Source of the DNA: Chloroflexota bacterium
Lineage (GTDB): Bacteria; Chloroflexota; Anaerolineae; JAADDB01
Direction of reading: 5' to 3'
Length of the DNA: 9,651 nt
Assembly (NCBI GenBank): GCA_013154135.1
Contig: JAADDB010000192.1
Coordinates: 1 to 9,651 of the forward strand
Shown: piece by piece, positions 1 through 7,524 of the stretch
Position numbering within the stretch: the stretch's first letter is position 1
Layout: each line of letters starts with the position of its first letter
Translations under genes and position numbers: made by a program
The notes under the pieces: model-generated
What the model saw: only the letters and a program-made list of their open reading frames with translations
Databases searched by the model: none
What the model was told of the DNA's origin: nothing

Positions 1-6
1 GTAGAC

Positions 7-12
7 GAGGAG
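7..12 (+). promoter_or_regulatory. Shine-Dalgarno site of the SPFH gene
   Basis: GAGGAG ends 7 bases before the ATG at 20. This supports that start over the in-frame ATG at 116, which also has a purine-rich stretch (AGGGGAAGGG) before it and would give a protein with one membrane segment instead of two. Confidence 0.75.
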
Positions 13-19
13 TTTTCAC

Positions 20-1114
20 ATGCCCAAACTGATAGCAGCCATTGCTTTGGCATTCCTGGTCAGCACCGGAATTGCCATTCTCATCGGTGCGTTTCAAGCC
101 AAACAGGGGAAGGGAATGAGCCGGTTAGCGCTCACCACCTTCCTCGTCATCTTCCTCCTTGTGTTGGGAGCGGCCGCGTTGACGGACAGTGTTGTGCAGA
201 TCGAGGCCGGAACCGTGGGTGTGGTCAAGCGATTTGGGAACATCGTGGGCGTCTTCAACCCCGGCCTGAACTTCAAACTCCCCTTCATCGACGAAGTCGT
301 CATCTACCGGACCCAGGAGATCGTCTACGAGACCTCTGCCAACCCCCAAGCTTCCCGCGCGGACTACCGGGACTATGAGGTGGACACGGCCACTGCCGAC
401 GGGCAGCAGATCACCGCGCGGTACACCGTCCGTTTTCGCATCCTACCCGAACGGGCTCCCGACATCCTGCGCAACCTGGGAACCGAGGCAGAAGTCGTGG
501 AAAAGGTGGTGAAAGCCTCTAGCCGAGTCCACGTGCGCAACATCCTCAAACGTTACGAGGCCAACGAACTCTACTCCGGCAACGTGGAACAAGCCCAAAA
601 TGAGATCGCGGCTCGCCTCCGGGAGGACTTTGAAAAGGCCGGGTTGCAGTTGACCTTCTTCGGGCTCCGGTCCATCCAGTTCACCGAGGAATACAAGCAA
701 GCGGTGGAACGAAAACAGATCGAAGCGGAGAACGTGAAGACCAAGCAACACCTGGCCGAACAGGCGAAGTACGAGAAACAGCGGGCCATCACCCAGGCCG
801 AAGCCGAAGCCGAACGCCAGCGCCTGGAGCGCATCGGCATCGCCCAGGGCGAGGCCGAAGCCGTCAAACTGCGGGCCGAAGCCGAGGCCGAGGCCATTCG
901 CATCAAGGCCAAAGCCCAGGCCGAGGCCAACCAGCTCATCGCGGAAAGCCTCACTCCCACCCTCATCTCCTGGGAGGCCATCAAAGCGTGGAACGGACAA
1001 TACCCCCTGGTCGTCGGTGATGCGCCCTTCATCCTGCCGGGAGACCTCTTCTCCCGGAACAACCAAGTCACCCCCACACCGACCCCAACGCCTGTGCCCA
1101 CGCCGGAACAGTGA
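20..1114 (+). CDS. SPFH/prohibitin-like (HflC-related) membrane protein
   Basis: This 364-residue protein belongs to the SPFH (stomatin/prohibitin/flotillin/HflK-C) superfamily, whose members form large membrane-bound rings that organise membrane domains or regulate membrane proteases. Two hydrophobic segments are seen at about residues 4-24 and 36-55. The SPFH domain follows at about 56-235, opening with VVQIEAGTVGVVKRFG and containing the PGLNFKLPFID turn typical of prohibitins and HflC. A long Ala/Glu-rich coiled coil covers about 225-310. The tail ends in a Thr-Pro run (TPTPTPTPVPTPEQ). The loop between the membrane segments carries K28, K31 and R35, so by the positive-inside rule it is probably cytoplasmic and the SPFH domain extracytoplasmic, as in HflC. 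The start at 20 has a strong ribosome site. The next gene overlaps its stop codon. No FtsH or NfeD-type protease partner is in the window, so its exact role is unknown. Confidence 0.9.
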   Translation: MPKLIAAIALAFLVSTGIAILIGAFQAKQGKGMSRLALTTFLVIFLLVLGAAALTDSVVQIEAGTVGVVKRFGNIVGVFNPGLNFKLPFIDEVVIYRTQEIVYETSANPQASRADYRDYEVDTATADGQQITARYTVRFRILPERAPDILRNLGTEAEVVEKVVKASSRVHVRNILKRYEANELYSGNVEQAQNEIAARLREDFEKAGLQLTFFGLRSIQFTEEYKQAVERKQIEAENVKTKQHLAEQAKYEKQRAITQAEAEAERQRLERIGIAQGEAEAVKLRAEAEAEAIRIKAKAQAEANQLIAESLTPTLISWEAIKAWNGQYPLVVGDAPFILPGDLFSRNNQVTPTPTPTPVPTPEQ

Positions 1115-3486
1115 TGAGCGGGAGTGTGTCTCCAACGACATGGGACGAGGAGACCGCACCGGACAGGGAGAGGTGGACACGTTGGGCCCTGGCCGGTGCG
1201 GTCCTTCACTTTCTCTTAGCCCTCCTTTTCAGCGCGGTCGTTCCGCCCTGGGAGGCCCATGATGAATGGGCCCATTACAAGTACGTGGAATACGTGGCCC
1301 TGCACAAGCGGTTGCCCCCACCGGACCGGCGTTTGACCACCGAGTTCGAGTACGACGAGGCCAACCAACCGCCCCTCTACTACATCCTCGCGGCCATTCC
1401 TGTGGCCCTGGCCCTGCCTCACGATGACTACGAAATCCGCGTCAACCCCTATGCCACCACCGGCTACGGCCAGGGTGGGGTGAACATGGCCCTTCACGAC
1501 CCGGAGGCAGAATCCTTCCCCTGGCGTGGGACCATTCTGGCACTGCACCTGGCCCGGTTGGTCTCCGTCCTCTTGGGCACCTTGGGACTCTGGTTCACCT
1601 GGAAGTTGGCCCTTCTCCTGGCCCCGGGCCAATACGACGTGGCCGCGTGGGCCGTGATCCTGCACGGACTGACCCCTCAGTACATCTTCATCGGCAGCGT
1701 CGTGACCAACGACATCCTCCTCGCGGTCCTCACCGCCGCGACCTTCTACCTGCTGGTCCGCGTGGCCCTAGAACCCTTCTCCTGGCGCTTGAGCTTCTTC
1801 TTGGGGGCCACCTTGGCCCTGGCCCTTCTCACCAAATACCTCGCGTTAGCCCTGCTCCCGCCCGCGCTCATCGTCCTGGTCATCGCCATCACCCGCCATC
1901 GGACGGGTCGTGTACGCTGGCTGGCACCCCTCACCGTGGGGGGCCTTATCCTCCTCATCGGAGGTCTATGGGGCTACTACAACCTCCGGCACACGGGCCT
2001 ACTCCTCCCGAGGGACCCGTACGCGATTGAAGTCGTCACCACCCGCTCCCTCCCCGAACTCCTGCAAACCCTCCCCTGGACGCACATCCCCCACGCGCTC
2101 AAGTACGGCTTCCGCACCATCTGGGCCTCCTTCGGGTGGGGGAACGTGGACCCGGGCGTGGGGGAAACGGGGATCTTCCTCCTCCTCATCCTCGGCGGAT
2201 TGGGCGGGTGGATTCGGGATATCCGGCGCAAGCGGGTGTCCCCCCAAACCTGGTTCATCCTGGGCCTTTGGGCCCTCACCGCCTTCTTCGTCATAGCCCT
2301 GCCCCTCCTGCGAGAACTCCTCCACCGGGGCAACATCCTCCGGGGGAGATATGTGTTGGGACTCCTCGCGCCGCTGAGCGCGTGGGTGGCCCGGGGATGG
2401 GCCGGATGGGGACTGCGGCGGTGGGCCCACGTGGGCACATGGGGACTCACCCTGGGCTTGACCCTTCTCAACCTGTACAACCTCTTCGGCGTCATCACCC
2501 CCGCGTATCGGCCCCAGGGACTCCTGAGCGAGGCCCAAGCCCGGCACTTCCTCGCGGACCAGACCTTCCACCCCACCTACGTCCGTTTTGACCAGGCCGC
2601 GGAGCTCAGGGGCTACCGGCTCCTCTCCCCTCCGGACCTGCAGGTGGGGGAATGGCTCGAAGTCGAACTCCTCTGGCACGTGCAGGCCCCCCTCCGGCCG
2701 GACCACGCCATCCTCGTCCAGCTTCTGGGCCGGCAAGAGCGGGTTTACGGGCTCACCGTCACCTATCCCGCCAAGGGCACCTATCCCACCCATCTCTGGA
2801 AACCGAACACCTGGTTCGTGGAACGCTACTGGCTCCAGGTCCACCCCAACGGTCCCTTGCCCACGGGCGCACGCGTGGCCGTAGGCCTGGCCTTCGAATA
2901 CGAGAAAGATCACTTCCGCTACCAGCCCGCGTACGACCAGGCGGGCCGGCGCGTACGGGACCTGGTGCCCCTCTTGCGCGTCCGGGTCGCGGCGGATGAG
3001 GAACACCGCTACCCCCTGCCTTCCCCCCTCTGTGCCATCCAAGCACGCGTCGGAAACGCCCGTCTGTTGGGCATCACCTACCCCCGCTACCGACGGGTAG
3101 GCCAATCCTTGCCCATAGACTTCCATTGGCTTGTGGAAGGGTCCTTCGCGGGGGATCGCACCCTCTTCCTCCACCTGACCGATGCCACGGGCAAGCCCAT
3201 CGTCACTGGGGACAGCCTTCCTGTGGAAGGGGACTTCCCCACCTCCCTCTGGCGCGCGGGAGACCGCTTCATCGACCCCCACGACCTTCCCCTCCCACCC
3301 GACCTCCCGCCGGGGGAATATCCCCTCCTCGCGGGACTCTACGACCCAACCACCGGCGAACGGGAACCGGTGTGGGACGCGGCGGGCCATCCCGTGCCGG
3401 GCCGGGCCGTGCGGTTGGGGCGATTGACCGTTGACAGCAGTGGAAAAGCTACGCTAGAATGTGTGGGATCTCCCTCCGAACCGTGA
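1114..3486 (+). CDS. GT-C type membrane glycosyltransferase-like protein (GT39/PMT or DUF2142-like) with two C-terminal beta-sandwich domains
   Basis: This 790-residue protein has an N-terminal membrane part of roughly 9-11 helices (about residues 24-463) and a soluble C-terminal part. After the first helix comes PPWEAHDEWAHYKYVEY, with an acidic pair (D50, E51) placed like the catalytic Asp of GT-C enzymes in the first external loop. NQPPLYYILAA then follows at about 84-94, as in family 39 and DUF2142-type proteins. Such enzymes move sugars from polyprenyl-phosphate carriers to lipid, protein or polymer acceptors; donor and acceptor here cannot be told. The C-terminal part holds two similar units at about 498-594 and 649-745, each with an FPT/YPT-x-LW motif. 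The ATG at 1114 shares its A with the TGA of the upstream gene, and a GTG at 1111 is directly before it. Shine-Dalgarno signal is weak, so coupled translation is likely. A promoter for mutS is embedded in its last codons. Confidence 0.82.
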   Translation: MSGSVSPTTWDEETAPDRERWTRWALAGAVLHFLLALLFSAVVPPWEAHDEWAHYKYVEYVALHKRLPPPDRRLTTEFEYDEANQPPLYYILAAIPVALALPHDDYEIRVNPYATTGYGQGGVNMALHDPEAESFPWRGTILALHLARLVSVLLGTLGLWFTWKLALLLAPGQYDVAAWAVILHGLTPQYIFIGSVVTNDILLAVLTAATFYLLVRVALEPFSWRLSFFLGATLALALLTKYLALALLPPALIVLVIAITRHRTGRVRWLAPLTVGGLILLIGGLWGYYNLRHTGLLLPRDPYAIEVVTTRSLPELLQTLPWTHIPHALKYGFRTIWASFGWGNVDPGVGETGIFLLLILGGLGGWIRDIRRKRVSPQTWFILGLWALTAFFVIALPLLRELLHRGNILRGRYVLGLLAPLSAWVARGWAGWGLRRWAHVGTWGLTLGLTLLNLYNLFGVITPAYRPQGLLSEAQARHFLADQTFHPTYVRFDQAAELRGYRLLSPPDLQVGEWLEVELLWHVQAPLRPDHAILVQLLGRQERVYGLTVTYPAKGTYPTHLWKPNTWFVERYWLQVHPNGPLPTGARVAVGLAFEYEKDHFRYQPAYDQAGRRVRDLVPLLRVRVAADEEHRYPLPSPLCAIQARVGNARLLGITYPRYRRVGQSLPIDFHWLVEGSFAGDRTLFLHLTDATGKPIVTGDSLPVEGDFPTSLWRAGDRFIDPHDLPLPPDLPPGEYPLLAGLYDPTTGEREPVWDAAGHPVPGRAVRLGRLTVDSSGKATLECVGSPSEP
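3431..3460 (+). promoter_or_regulatory. Sigma70-type promoter, probably for mutS
   Basis: TTGACA at 3431-3436 is a perfect -35 hexamer. It is followed by an 18-base spacer and TAGAAT (5 of 6 to TATAAT) at 3455-3460. The site lies inside the last 19 codons of the glycosyltransferase gene, in locally AT-richer sequence. A start point near 3467 would give a leader of about 145 bases before mutS. Activity is inferred from the match alone. Confidence 0.6.
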
Positions 3487-3505
3487 AAGATGGGAATGGG
3501 GGGAC

Positions 3506-3518
3506 GTAACGATTAAGG
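3506..3518 (+). repeat. Solitary fragment of the TAACGA heptamer repeat
   Basis: GTAACGATTAAGG matches the end of the heptamer array that borders the repeat core at 9456-9468, and the reverse complement of 6425-6437. It lies 19 bases after the stop of the glycosyltransferase gene in the 124-base spacer before mutS. The GC-rich core is absent here, so this is a partial copy or a chance match of 13 bases; its intergenic position favours a partial copy. Confidence 0.5.
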
Positions 3519-3577
3519 TGCAGAAGGTGATCTGGCGGCCATCTGAAAGGAAGGCGCCGAGGGGTTGCCGGTAGGAA

Positions 3578-3592
3578 GGCTTGTTCCAAGCC
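3578..3592 (+). other. Short hairpin in the mutS leader
   Basis: GGCTTG, TTC loop and CAAGCC form a perfect 6-bp stem that ends 5 bases before the mutS Shine-Dalgarno region. It could limit ribosome access or mean nothing. There is no T-tract, so it is not an intrinsic terminator. Confidence 0.3.
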
Positions 3593-3597
3593 CTGGG

Positions 3598-3604
3598 AAA
3601 GAGG
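3598..3604 (+). promoter_or_regulatory. Shine-Dalgarno site that sets the mutS start
   Basis: AAAGAGG ends 6 bases before the ATG at 3611. The in-frame TTG at 3581 has its AGGAAGG only one base away, which is too close, and would add ten residues with no counterpart in known MutS N-termini. The ATG at 3611 is therefore preferred. Confidence 0.7.
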
Positions 3605-3610
3605 TTCAGG

Positions 3611-6331
3611 ATGGGAAAGGAAAAGGGGGAAAAGCTGACGCCCATGCTCAAACAGTACCGGGACATCAAAGCCCGGTACCCGGACGCGATCGTCCTCTTC
3701 CGGCTGGGGGATTTTTACGAGATGTTCGACGAGGACGCGCGGCGCATCTCCCGGGAACTCGGACTCACCCTCACTTCCCGCTCCTTCTCCAAACACGTGC
3801 GTCTGCCCATGTGCGGCTTCCCCCACCACCAACTCACCCCCTACCTGGGCCGACTCCTGGCCCGGGGGCACAAAGTCGCGGTGGTGGAACAGCTGGAGGA
3901 CGCGCGCAAGGTCAAGCGCCTCGTGCGTCGGGATGTGGTCCGGGTCATCACGCCGGGAACTGTGGTGGAAGATGCCCTCCTCCGGGCGAAGACCCAGAAC
4001 TTCCTGGCCGCACTGGTCCGGGAAACCATTCCCCAACGCCAGGGAACACCCCAGCACGCGTTCGGCCTGGCGCTGATGGACCTGAGCACCGGCGAATTCC
4101 TCACCACCGAATTCCGGGGGGAGACGGCCCAAGAGGATCTTTTCGAGGAGCTCGCGCGGTTGACCCCCAGCGAGTTCGTCCTCCCCACCCCCCTCGCCCA
4201 GGATGAAGACCTGGTAGACCGGCTCCGGGACATGGGTTCCAGCCGCGTGTCCCCCCACGAGGCCACGGCCTTCCGCCTGGAGGACGCGGAACAGACCTTG
4301 CGCGCCCACTTTCGCGTCTCCACATTGGAAGGTTTCGGCTGCGCTCACATGCCCTTGGCCATCCGGGCCGCGGGGGGATTGCTCCACTACCTGCGCACGG
4401 GCCAAATATCCGACCTGGCCCACATCACCGAGTTGACCACATACCACAGGGAACACCACATGGTGCTCGACAGCAGCACCCAGCGCAACCTGGAGCTCGT
4501 CGAACCCCTGCGTCGGGACAACCGGGAGGGAACGCTTTTCGCCACCCTGGACGAGACCCGCACCGCGATGGGCGCCCGGCTCCTCCGCCGGTGGATCCTC
4601 CAGCCCCTCCTCCGGGTGGACGCGATCCAGGCCCGCCAGGACGCGGTGGAAAACTTCGTCCAGGACACGTTCCTGCGGGAGGATGTGCGCACGCTCCTGG
4701 ACGGGGTGTACGATGTGGAGCGGTTGGTGGGACGTGTGGGATTCGGCACGGCCAACGCCCGGGATCTGGTCGCTCTGCGCAAATCCCTGGCCAGGCTGCC
4801 CCAGCTCAAGGCCACCCTGGAGCGAGCTCAGGCCCCTCGGCTCCGCACGTTGTGGGAGACGTTGGACCTCTGCGCGGACGTGGTGGATCTGCTCCAGCGG
4901 GCGTTGGTGGAAAACCCACCCATCCTGGTCCGGGAGGGAGGGCTCATCCGGGAAGGATTTCACCAGGAGCTGGACGCGCTGCGGGCGCGAGCGCGCGAGA
5001 GCAAGGAATGGTTGGCCCAACTGGAAATCCGGGAAAGGGAACGCACGGGCATTCCCAACCTCCGCGTGCGGTACAACCAGGTTTTTGGCTTCTTCATCGA
5101 AGTGCCCAAAAGCAAATCCCACCTGGTGCCCGAGGAATACGAACGGCGGGCTACAACCACCCACACGGAACGGTACATCAGCCCGGAACTCAAAGCCAAA
5201 GAGGCGGAAATCCTGGCCACCGAGGACCGCATCAAAGAGCTGGAATACGACCTGTTCACCCGCGTCCGGGGCCACGTGGCCGCCCAGGCCGCTCGGCTGC
5301 GCGGGGTCGCCCGGCTTCTGGCCGAGTTGGATGTCCTCTCCACCTTGGCGCATGTGGCCGCGGAGCGGAATTACGTGCGCCCCCGCGTGGACGAGAGCGG
5401 CCGCATCCACATCCGGGAGGGCCGACATCCGGTGGTGGAGCGCCTTCTCCCGCCGGAGGAACCCTTTGTGCCCAACGATGTGGACATGGACCAGGAGGAA
5501 CGGCGCCTGCTCATCGTGACCGGCCCCAACATGGCGGGCAAGTCCGTGTTCATCCGTCAGGTGGCCCTCATCACCCTGATGGCCCACATGGGCAGCTTCG
5601 TCCCCGCGCGGGAAGCCCACATCGGCCTGGTGGACCGGATTTTCGCGCGAGTGGGCGCGAGTGATGACATCGCGCACGGGCGTTCCACCTTCCTGGTGGA
5701 GATGAGCGAGACGGCCCACATCCTGCGGCACGCGACCGCGCGGTCCCTCATCGTCCTGGACGAGGTGGGCCGGGGCACCAGCACGTACGACGGCATCAGC
5801 ATCGCGTGGGCCGTGGCCGAGGATTTACACGATATCATCCAGGCGCGAACCCTGTTCGCGACCCACTATCACGAACTGACCCGGCTGGCCGAACATCTTC
5901 CCGCGGTGGCAAACGTGACCCTGGCCGTGGTGGAACGGGGGCACGAGGTCGTCTTCCTGCGTCAGGTGGTTCCGGGCGTAGCGGAGAAGTCCTTTGGAGT
6001 GCACGTGGCCCGCATGGCGGGGTTACCCGAGCGCATTGTGCGCCGGGCCGAGGCCCTGTTGGCCCGTTTGGAACAGGAGCCCCGTACGCCCCTTCTTCGC
6101 CGAGAGGTCGCGGAAGAACGGGCCGACTACCGCGTTGCTGTGGCCAAGTCCCCTGCCCGGCAGGAAGCCGGACGCGCGGAGGACAACGGCTCCTCCCCGA
6201 GTCCTAACGGCCAGCCCCACCTCCTCCGTCGTGTCGCGGAGACCATCCTCCAACAGGACCTGGTGAACACCACCCCTTTGGAAGCCCTCATCCTCCTCCA
6301 CCAACTTCAAAAGGAGCTCCGCGGGGATTAG
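3611..6331 (+). CDS. mutS: DNA mismatch repair protein MutS
   Basis: MutS recognises base mismatches and small loops as a dimer and uses ATP to recruit the downstream repair factors. The protein is 906 residues, slightly longer than E. coli MutS (853). The mismatch-reading Phe-x-Glu motif is seen as GDFYEMF (F35, E37). A connector domain (about 125-250), lever domain with DSSTQRNLEL (about 275-290) and clamp region (about 430-530, with RERERTGIPNLRVRYNQVFG) follow in order. The ATPase domain has Walker A GPNMAGKS at 638-645, the ASDDIAHGRSTFLVEMSETA segment, Walker B LDE (D717, E718) running into DEVGRGTST, and ATHYHELT. SFGVHVARMAGLP marks the dimer-side helix-turn-helix. A low-complexity linker rich in Glu, Arg and Ser (about 820-870) precedes the C-terminal helix pair ending TTPLEALILLHQLQKEL. 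No mutL lies in the window. It is probably transcribed from the promoter at 3431. Confidence 0.97.
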   Translation: MGKEKGEKLTPMLKQYRDIKARYPDAIVLFRLGDFYEMFDEDARRISRELGLTLTSRSFSKHVRLPMCGFPHHQLTPYLGRLLARGHKVAVVEQLEDARKVKRLVRRDVVRVITPGTVVEDALLRAKTQNFLAALVRETIPQRQGTPQHAFGLALMDLSTGEFLTTEFRGETAQEDLFEELARLTPSEFVLPTPLAQDEDLVDRLRDMGSSRVSPHEATAFRLEDAEQTLRAHFRVSTLEGFGCAHMPLAIRAAGGLLHYLRTGQISDLAHITELTTYHREHHMVLDSSTQRNLELVEPLRRDNREGTLFATLDETRTAMGARLLRRWILQPLLRVDAIQARQDAVENFVQDTFLREDVRTLLDGVYDVERLVGRVGFGTANARDLVALRKSLARLPQLKATLERAQAPRLRTLWETLDLCADVVDLLQRALVENPPILVREGGLIREGFHQELDALRARARESKEWLAQLEIRERERTGIPNLRVRYNQVFGFFIEVPKSKSHLVPEEYERRATTTHTERYISPELKAKEAEILATEDRIKELEYDLFTRVRGHVAAQAARLRGVARLLAELDVLSTLAHVAAERNYVRPRVDESGRIHIREGRHPVVERLLPPEEPFVPNDVDMDQEERRLLIVTGPNMAGKSVFIRQVALITLMAHMGSFVPAREAHIGLVDRIFARVGASDDIAHGRSTFLVEMSETAHILRHATARSLIVLDEVGRGTSTYDGISIAWAVAEDLHDIIQARTLFATHYHELTRLAEHLPAVANVTLAVVERGHEVVFLRQVVPGVAEKSFGVHVARMAGLPERIVRRAEALLARLEQEPRTPLLRREVAEERADYRVAVAKSPARQEAGRAEDNGSSPSPNGQPHLLRRVAETILQQDLVNTTPLEALILLHQLQKELRGD

Positions 6332-6369
6332 GCTCTCACCTTTCAGCCGTTCCCCTCCTACTCGCCATT

Positions 6370-6465
6370 TCGTTACGCGTTATACCCTTGCCCATCCCGG
6401 CCAACCTCGCCCTTCGGCCATCCCCCTTAATCGTTACTCGTTAATCGTCAATCGTTACTCGTTTT
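6370..6465 (-). repeat. Dispersed intergenic repeat, copy 1 (heptamer arrays around a GC-rich core)
   Basis: On the plus strand five consecutive 7-bp units of the type TCGTTAC/TCGTTAA run from 6431 to 6465, and two more (TCGTTAC, GCGTTAT) lie at 6370-6383. Between them is a GC-rich core. Read on the minus strand, 6436 down to 6390 matches 9457-9503 at 43 of 47 bases. The copy occupies most of the 238-base spacer between mutS and prs, ending about 35 bases before the prs -10 box. No open reading frame explains it. It resembles a REP-like or miniature non-coding element; the family is not one I can name. Confidence 0.8.
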
Positions 6466-6475
6466 ACCCCAGGAT

Positions 6476-6505
6476 TTCAGTCCGGATCTCCCTTCGCGGT
6501 ATAAT
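6476..6505 (+). promoter_or_regulatory. Probable promoter of prs and the S9 peptidase gene
   Basis: A perfect TATAAT -10 hexamer lies at 6500-6505. The -35 region at the right distance (TTCAGT at 6476-6481, 18-base spacer) is a poor match to TTGACA, so the promoter may be weak, activator-dependent or read by a sigma factor with other -35 needs. A start near 6512 would leave a leader of about 58 bases. Confidence 0.55.
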
Positions 6506-6514
6506 CCGAAGGGA
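6489..6514. promoter_or_regulatory. Possible operator: 8-bp inverted repeat over the prs -10 box
   Basis: TCCCTTCG at 6489-6496 and CGAAGGGA at 6507-6514 are perfect inverted repeats separated by 10 bases that contain the TATAAT box. A dimeric repressor bound here would block RNA polymerase. The regulator is not in the window. As RNA only the 3' half would be transcribed, so a DNA operator is more likely than an RNA hairpin. Confidence 0.4.
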
Positions 6515-6554
6515 CTTCCCCTGTGAAACCCGTCCTGTTGCAAACATCATACGC

Positions 6555-6559
6555 GGAGG
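6555..6559 (+). promoter_or_regulatory. Shine-Dalgarno site of prs
   Basis: GGAGG ends 7 bases before a GTG at 6567 and 10 bases before the adjoining ATG at 6570. Either could be used. The ATG is preferred because known relatives tend to begin Met-Tyr-Gly-Glu-Leu; the choice changes the protein by one residue. Confidence 0.7.
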
Positions 6560-6569
6560 CGCACCCGTG

Positions 6570-7523
6570 ATGTACGGAGAGCTCGCCCTTTTTTCCGGCA
6601 CAGCAAACAGACCCCTGGCCGAAGCCGTGGCCGATTACTTGGGTATCGAACTGAGTGAGGCCGACGTCTTCCAATTCCCCAACACCAACACCTTCTGCCG
6701 ATTACACGAAAGCGTCCGAGGCAAGGATGTGTTCCTCATCCAACCCACATCCCCGCCGACCAACGACAACCTGATGGAATTGCTGGTCTTTTTGGACACA
6801 CTCCGTCGGGATTCCGCGGCCCGCATCACCGCGGTCATTCCCTACTACGGCTACGGCCGCTCCGACAAGAAGGACCAGCCCCGGGTGCCCATCACCGGTC
6901 GCTTGGTGGCCGACCTCATCACCGTGGCCGGCGCCAACCGGGTACTGACGTTCGACCTCCACGCGGGACAAATCCAGGGCTTCTTCACCATCCCGGTGGA
7001 CGAGCTCACCGCAACCCCCATCCTTCTGGAGCACATCCGCAACCAGGAGATCCCCAACCTGGTCGTCGTGGCGCCGGACATCGGCGCAGTACGCCGAAGC
7101 CGCCTTTTCGCGGAGCAATTGGGAGTTCCCCTGGCCATCATTGAAAAACGCCGCTCCTTGGAAGGGGATAAAACCACCATCTACAACCTCATCGGCGATG
7201 TGAAAGGCGCGAACACCCTCCTGGTCGACGATGAGATCGACACCGCGGGAACCATCACCAGCGCGGCCTCGTTCCTGCTGGAGCAGGGAGCCAAGGATGT
7301 CTTCGCCAGCGCGACCCATCCCATCTTCTCCCCTCCGGCTCCGGAACGGTTGGACCAAAGCCCCATCTCCAAGATTTACGTGACGAACACCGTGCTGGTG
7401 GCCGACCACGTGCGGGAGATGTTGGGCGACCGGTTGGAGATCCTCAACGTGGGGGATCTGCTCGGGGAAGTCATCCGCCGCATTCACGTGGGCATCTCCG
7501 TGGGTGCCCTGTTCAACGAGTAA
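6570..7523 (+). CDS. prs: Ribose-phosphate pyrophosphokinase (PRPP synthase, class I-like)
   Basis: The enzyme transfers pyrophosphate from ATP to ribose 5-phosphate, making PRPP for purine, pyrimidine, histidine, tryptophan and NAD synthesis in the cytosol. The 317 residues are the normal length. Visible motifs are IPYYGYGRSDKKDQPRVPIT (about 90-109), the catalytic-region DLHAGQIQGFF (129-139, His131), VVVAPDIGAVRRSR (about 166-179), the flexible-loop EKRR (Lys193, Arg195) and the PRPP-binding loop DDEIDTAGTI (220-229). The adenine-contact segment, usually FSDGE, reads FPNTN (about 36-40), and the usual RQD reads RSD (97-99). I recall the DKKDQPRVPIT form from other Chloroflexota enzymes, so this is probably a lineage subtype and not decay. 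It has its own TATAAT box upstream and is followed after 19 bases by the S9 peptidase gene. Confidence 0.95.
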   Translation: MYGELALFSGTANRPLAEAVADYLGIELSEADVFQFPNTNTFCRLHESVRGKDVFLIQPTSPPTNDNLMELLVFLDTLRRDSAARITAVIPYYGYGRSDKKDQPRVPITGRLVADLITVAGANRVLTFDLHAGQIQGFFTIPVDELTATPILLEHIRNQEIPNLVVVAPDIGAVRRSRLFAEQLGVPLAIIEKRRSLEGDKTTIYNLIGDVKGANTLLVDDEIDTAGTITSAASFLLEQGAKDVFASATHPIFSPPAPERLDQSPISKIYVTNTVLVADHVREMLGDRLEILNVGDLLGEVIRRIHVGISVGALFNE

Positions 7524-7524
7524 A

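Noticed and set aside
1999..3390. 463-residue open frame on the minus strand
   Set aside because: Antisense shadow of the glycosyltransferase gene, with no recognisable motif and no convincing ribosome site.
3449..5731. 760-residue open frame on the minus strand opposite mutS
   Set aside because: It is an antisense shadow of mutS, caused by GC-rich codon use. Its composition is low-complexity and no domain is recognisable, whereas the plus strand encodes every MutS motif.
3611..6331. MutS2 or a MutS-type defence ATPase instead of repair MutS
   Set aside because: The N-terminal mismatch-binding domain with Phe35-x-Glu37 and the clamp region are present and there is no Smr domain, so it is the MutS1 repair type.
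6370..6465. CRISPR array or replication-origin iterons
   Set aside because: Units are only 7 bases and contiguous with no spacers, so it is not CRISPR. No DnaA-box match (TTATCCACA type), AT-rich unwinding region or replication gene is nearby.
6332..6566. tRNA or riboswitch in the mutS-prs spacer
   Set aside because: No cloverleaf, CCA end or known aptamer pattern could be traced; the repeat copy and the promoter account for most of the spacer.
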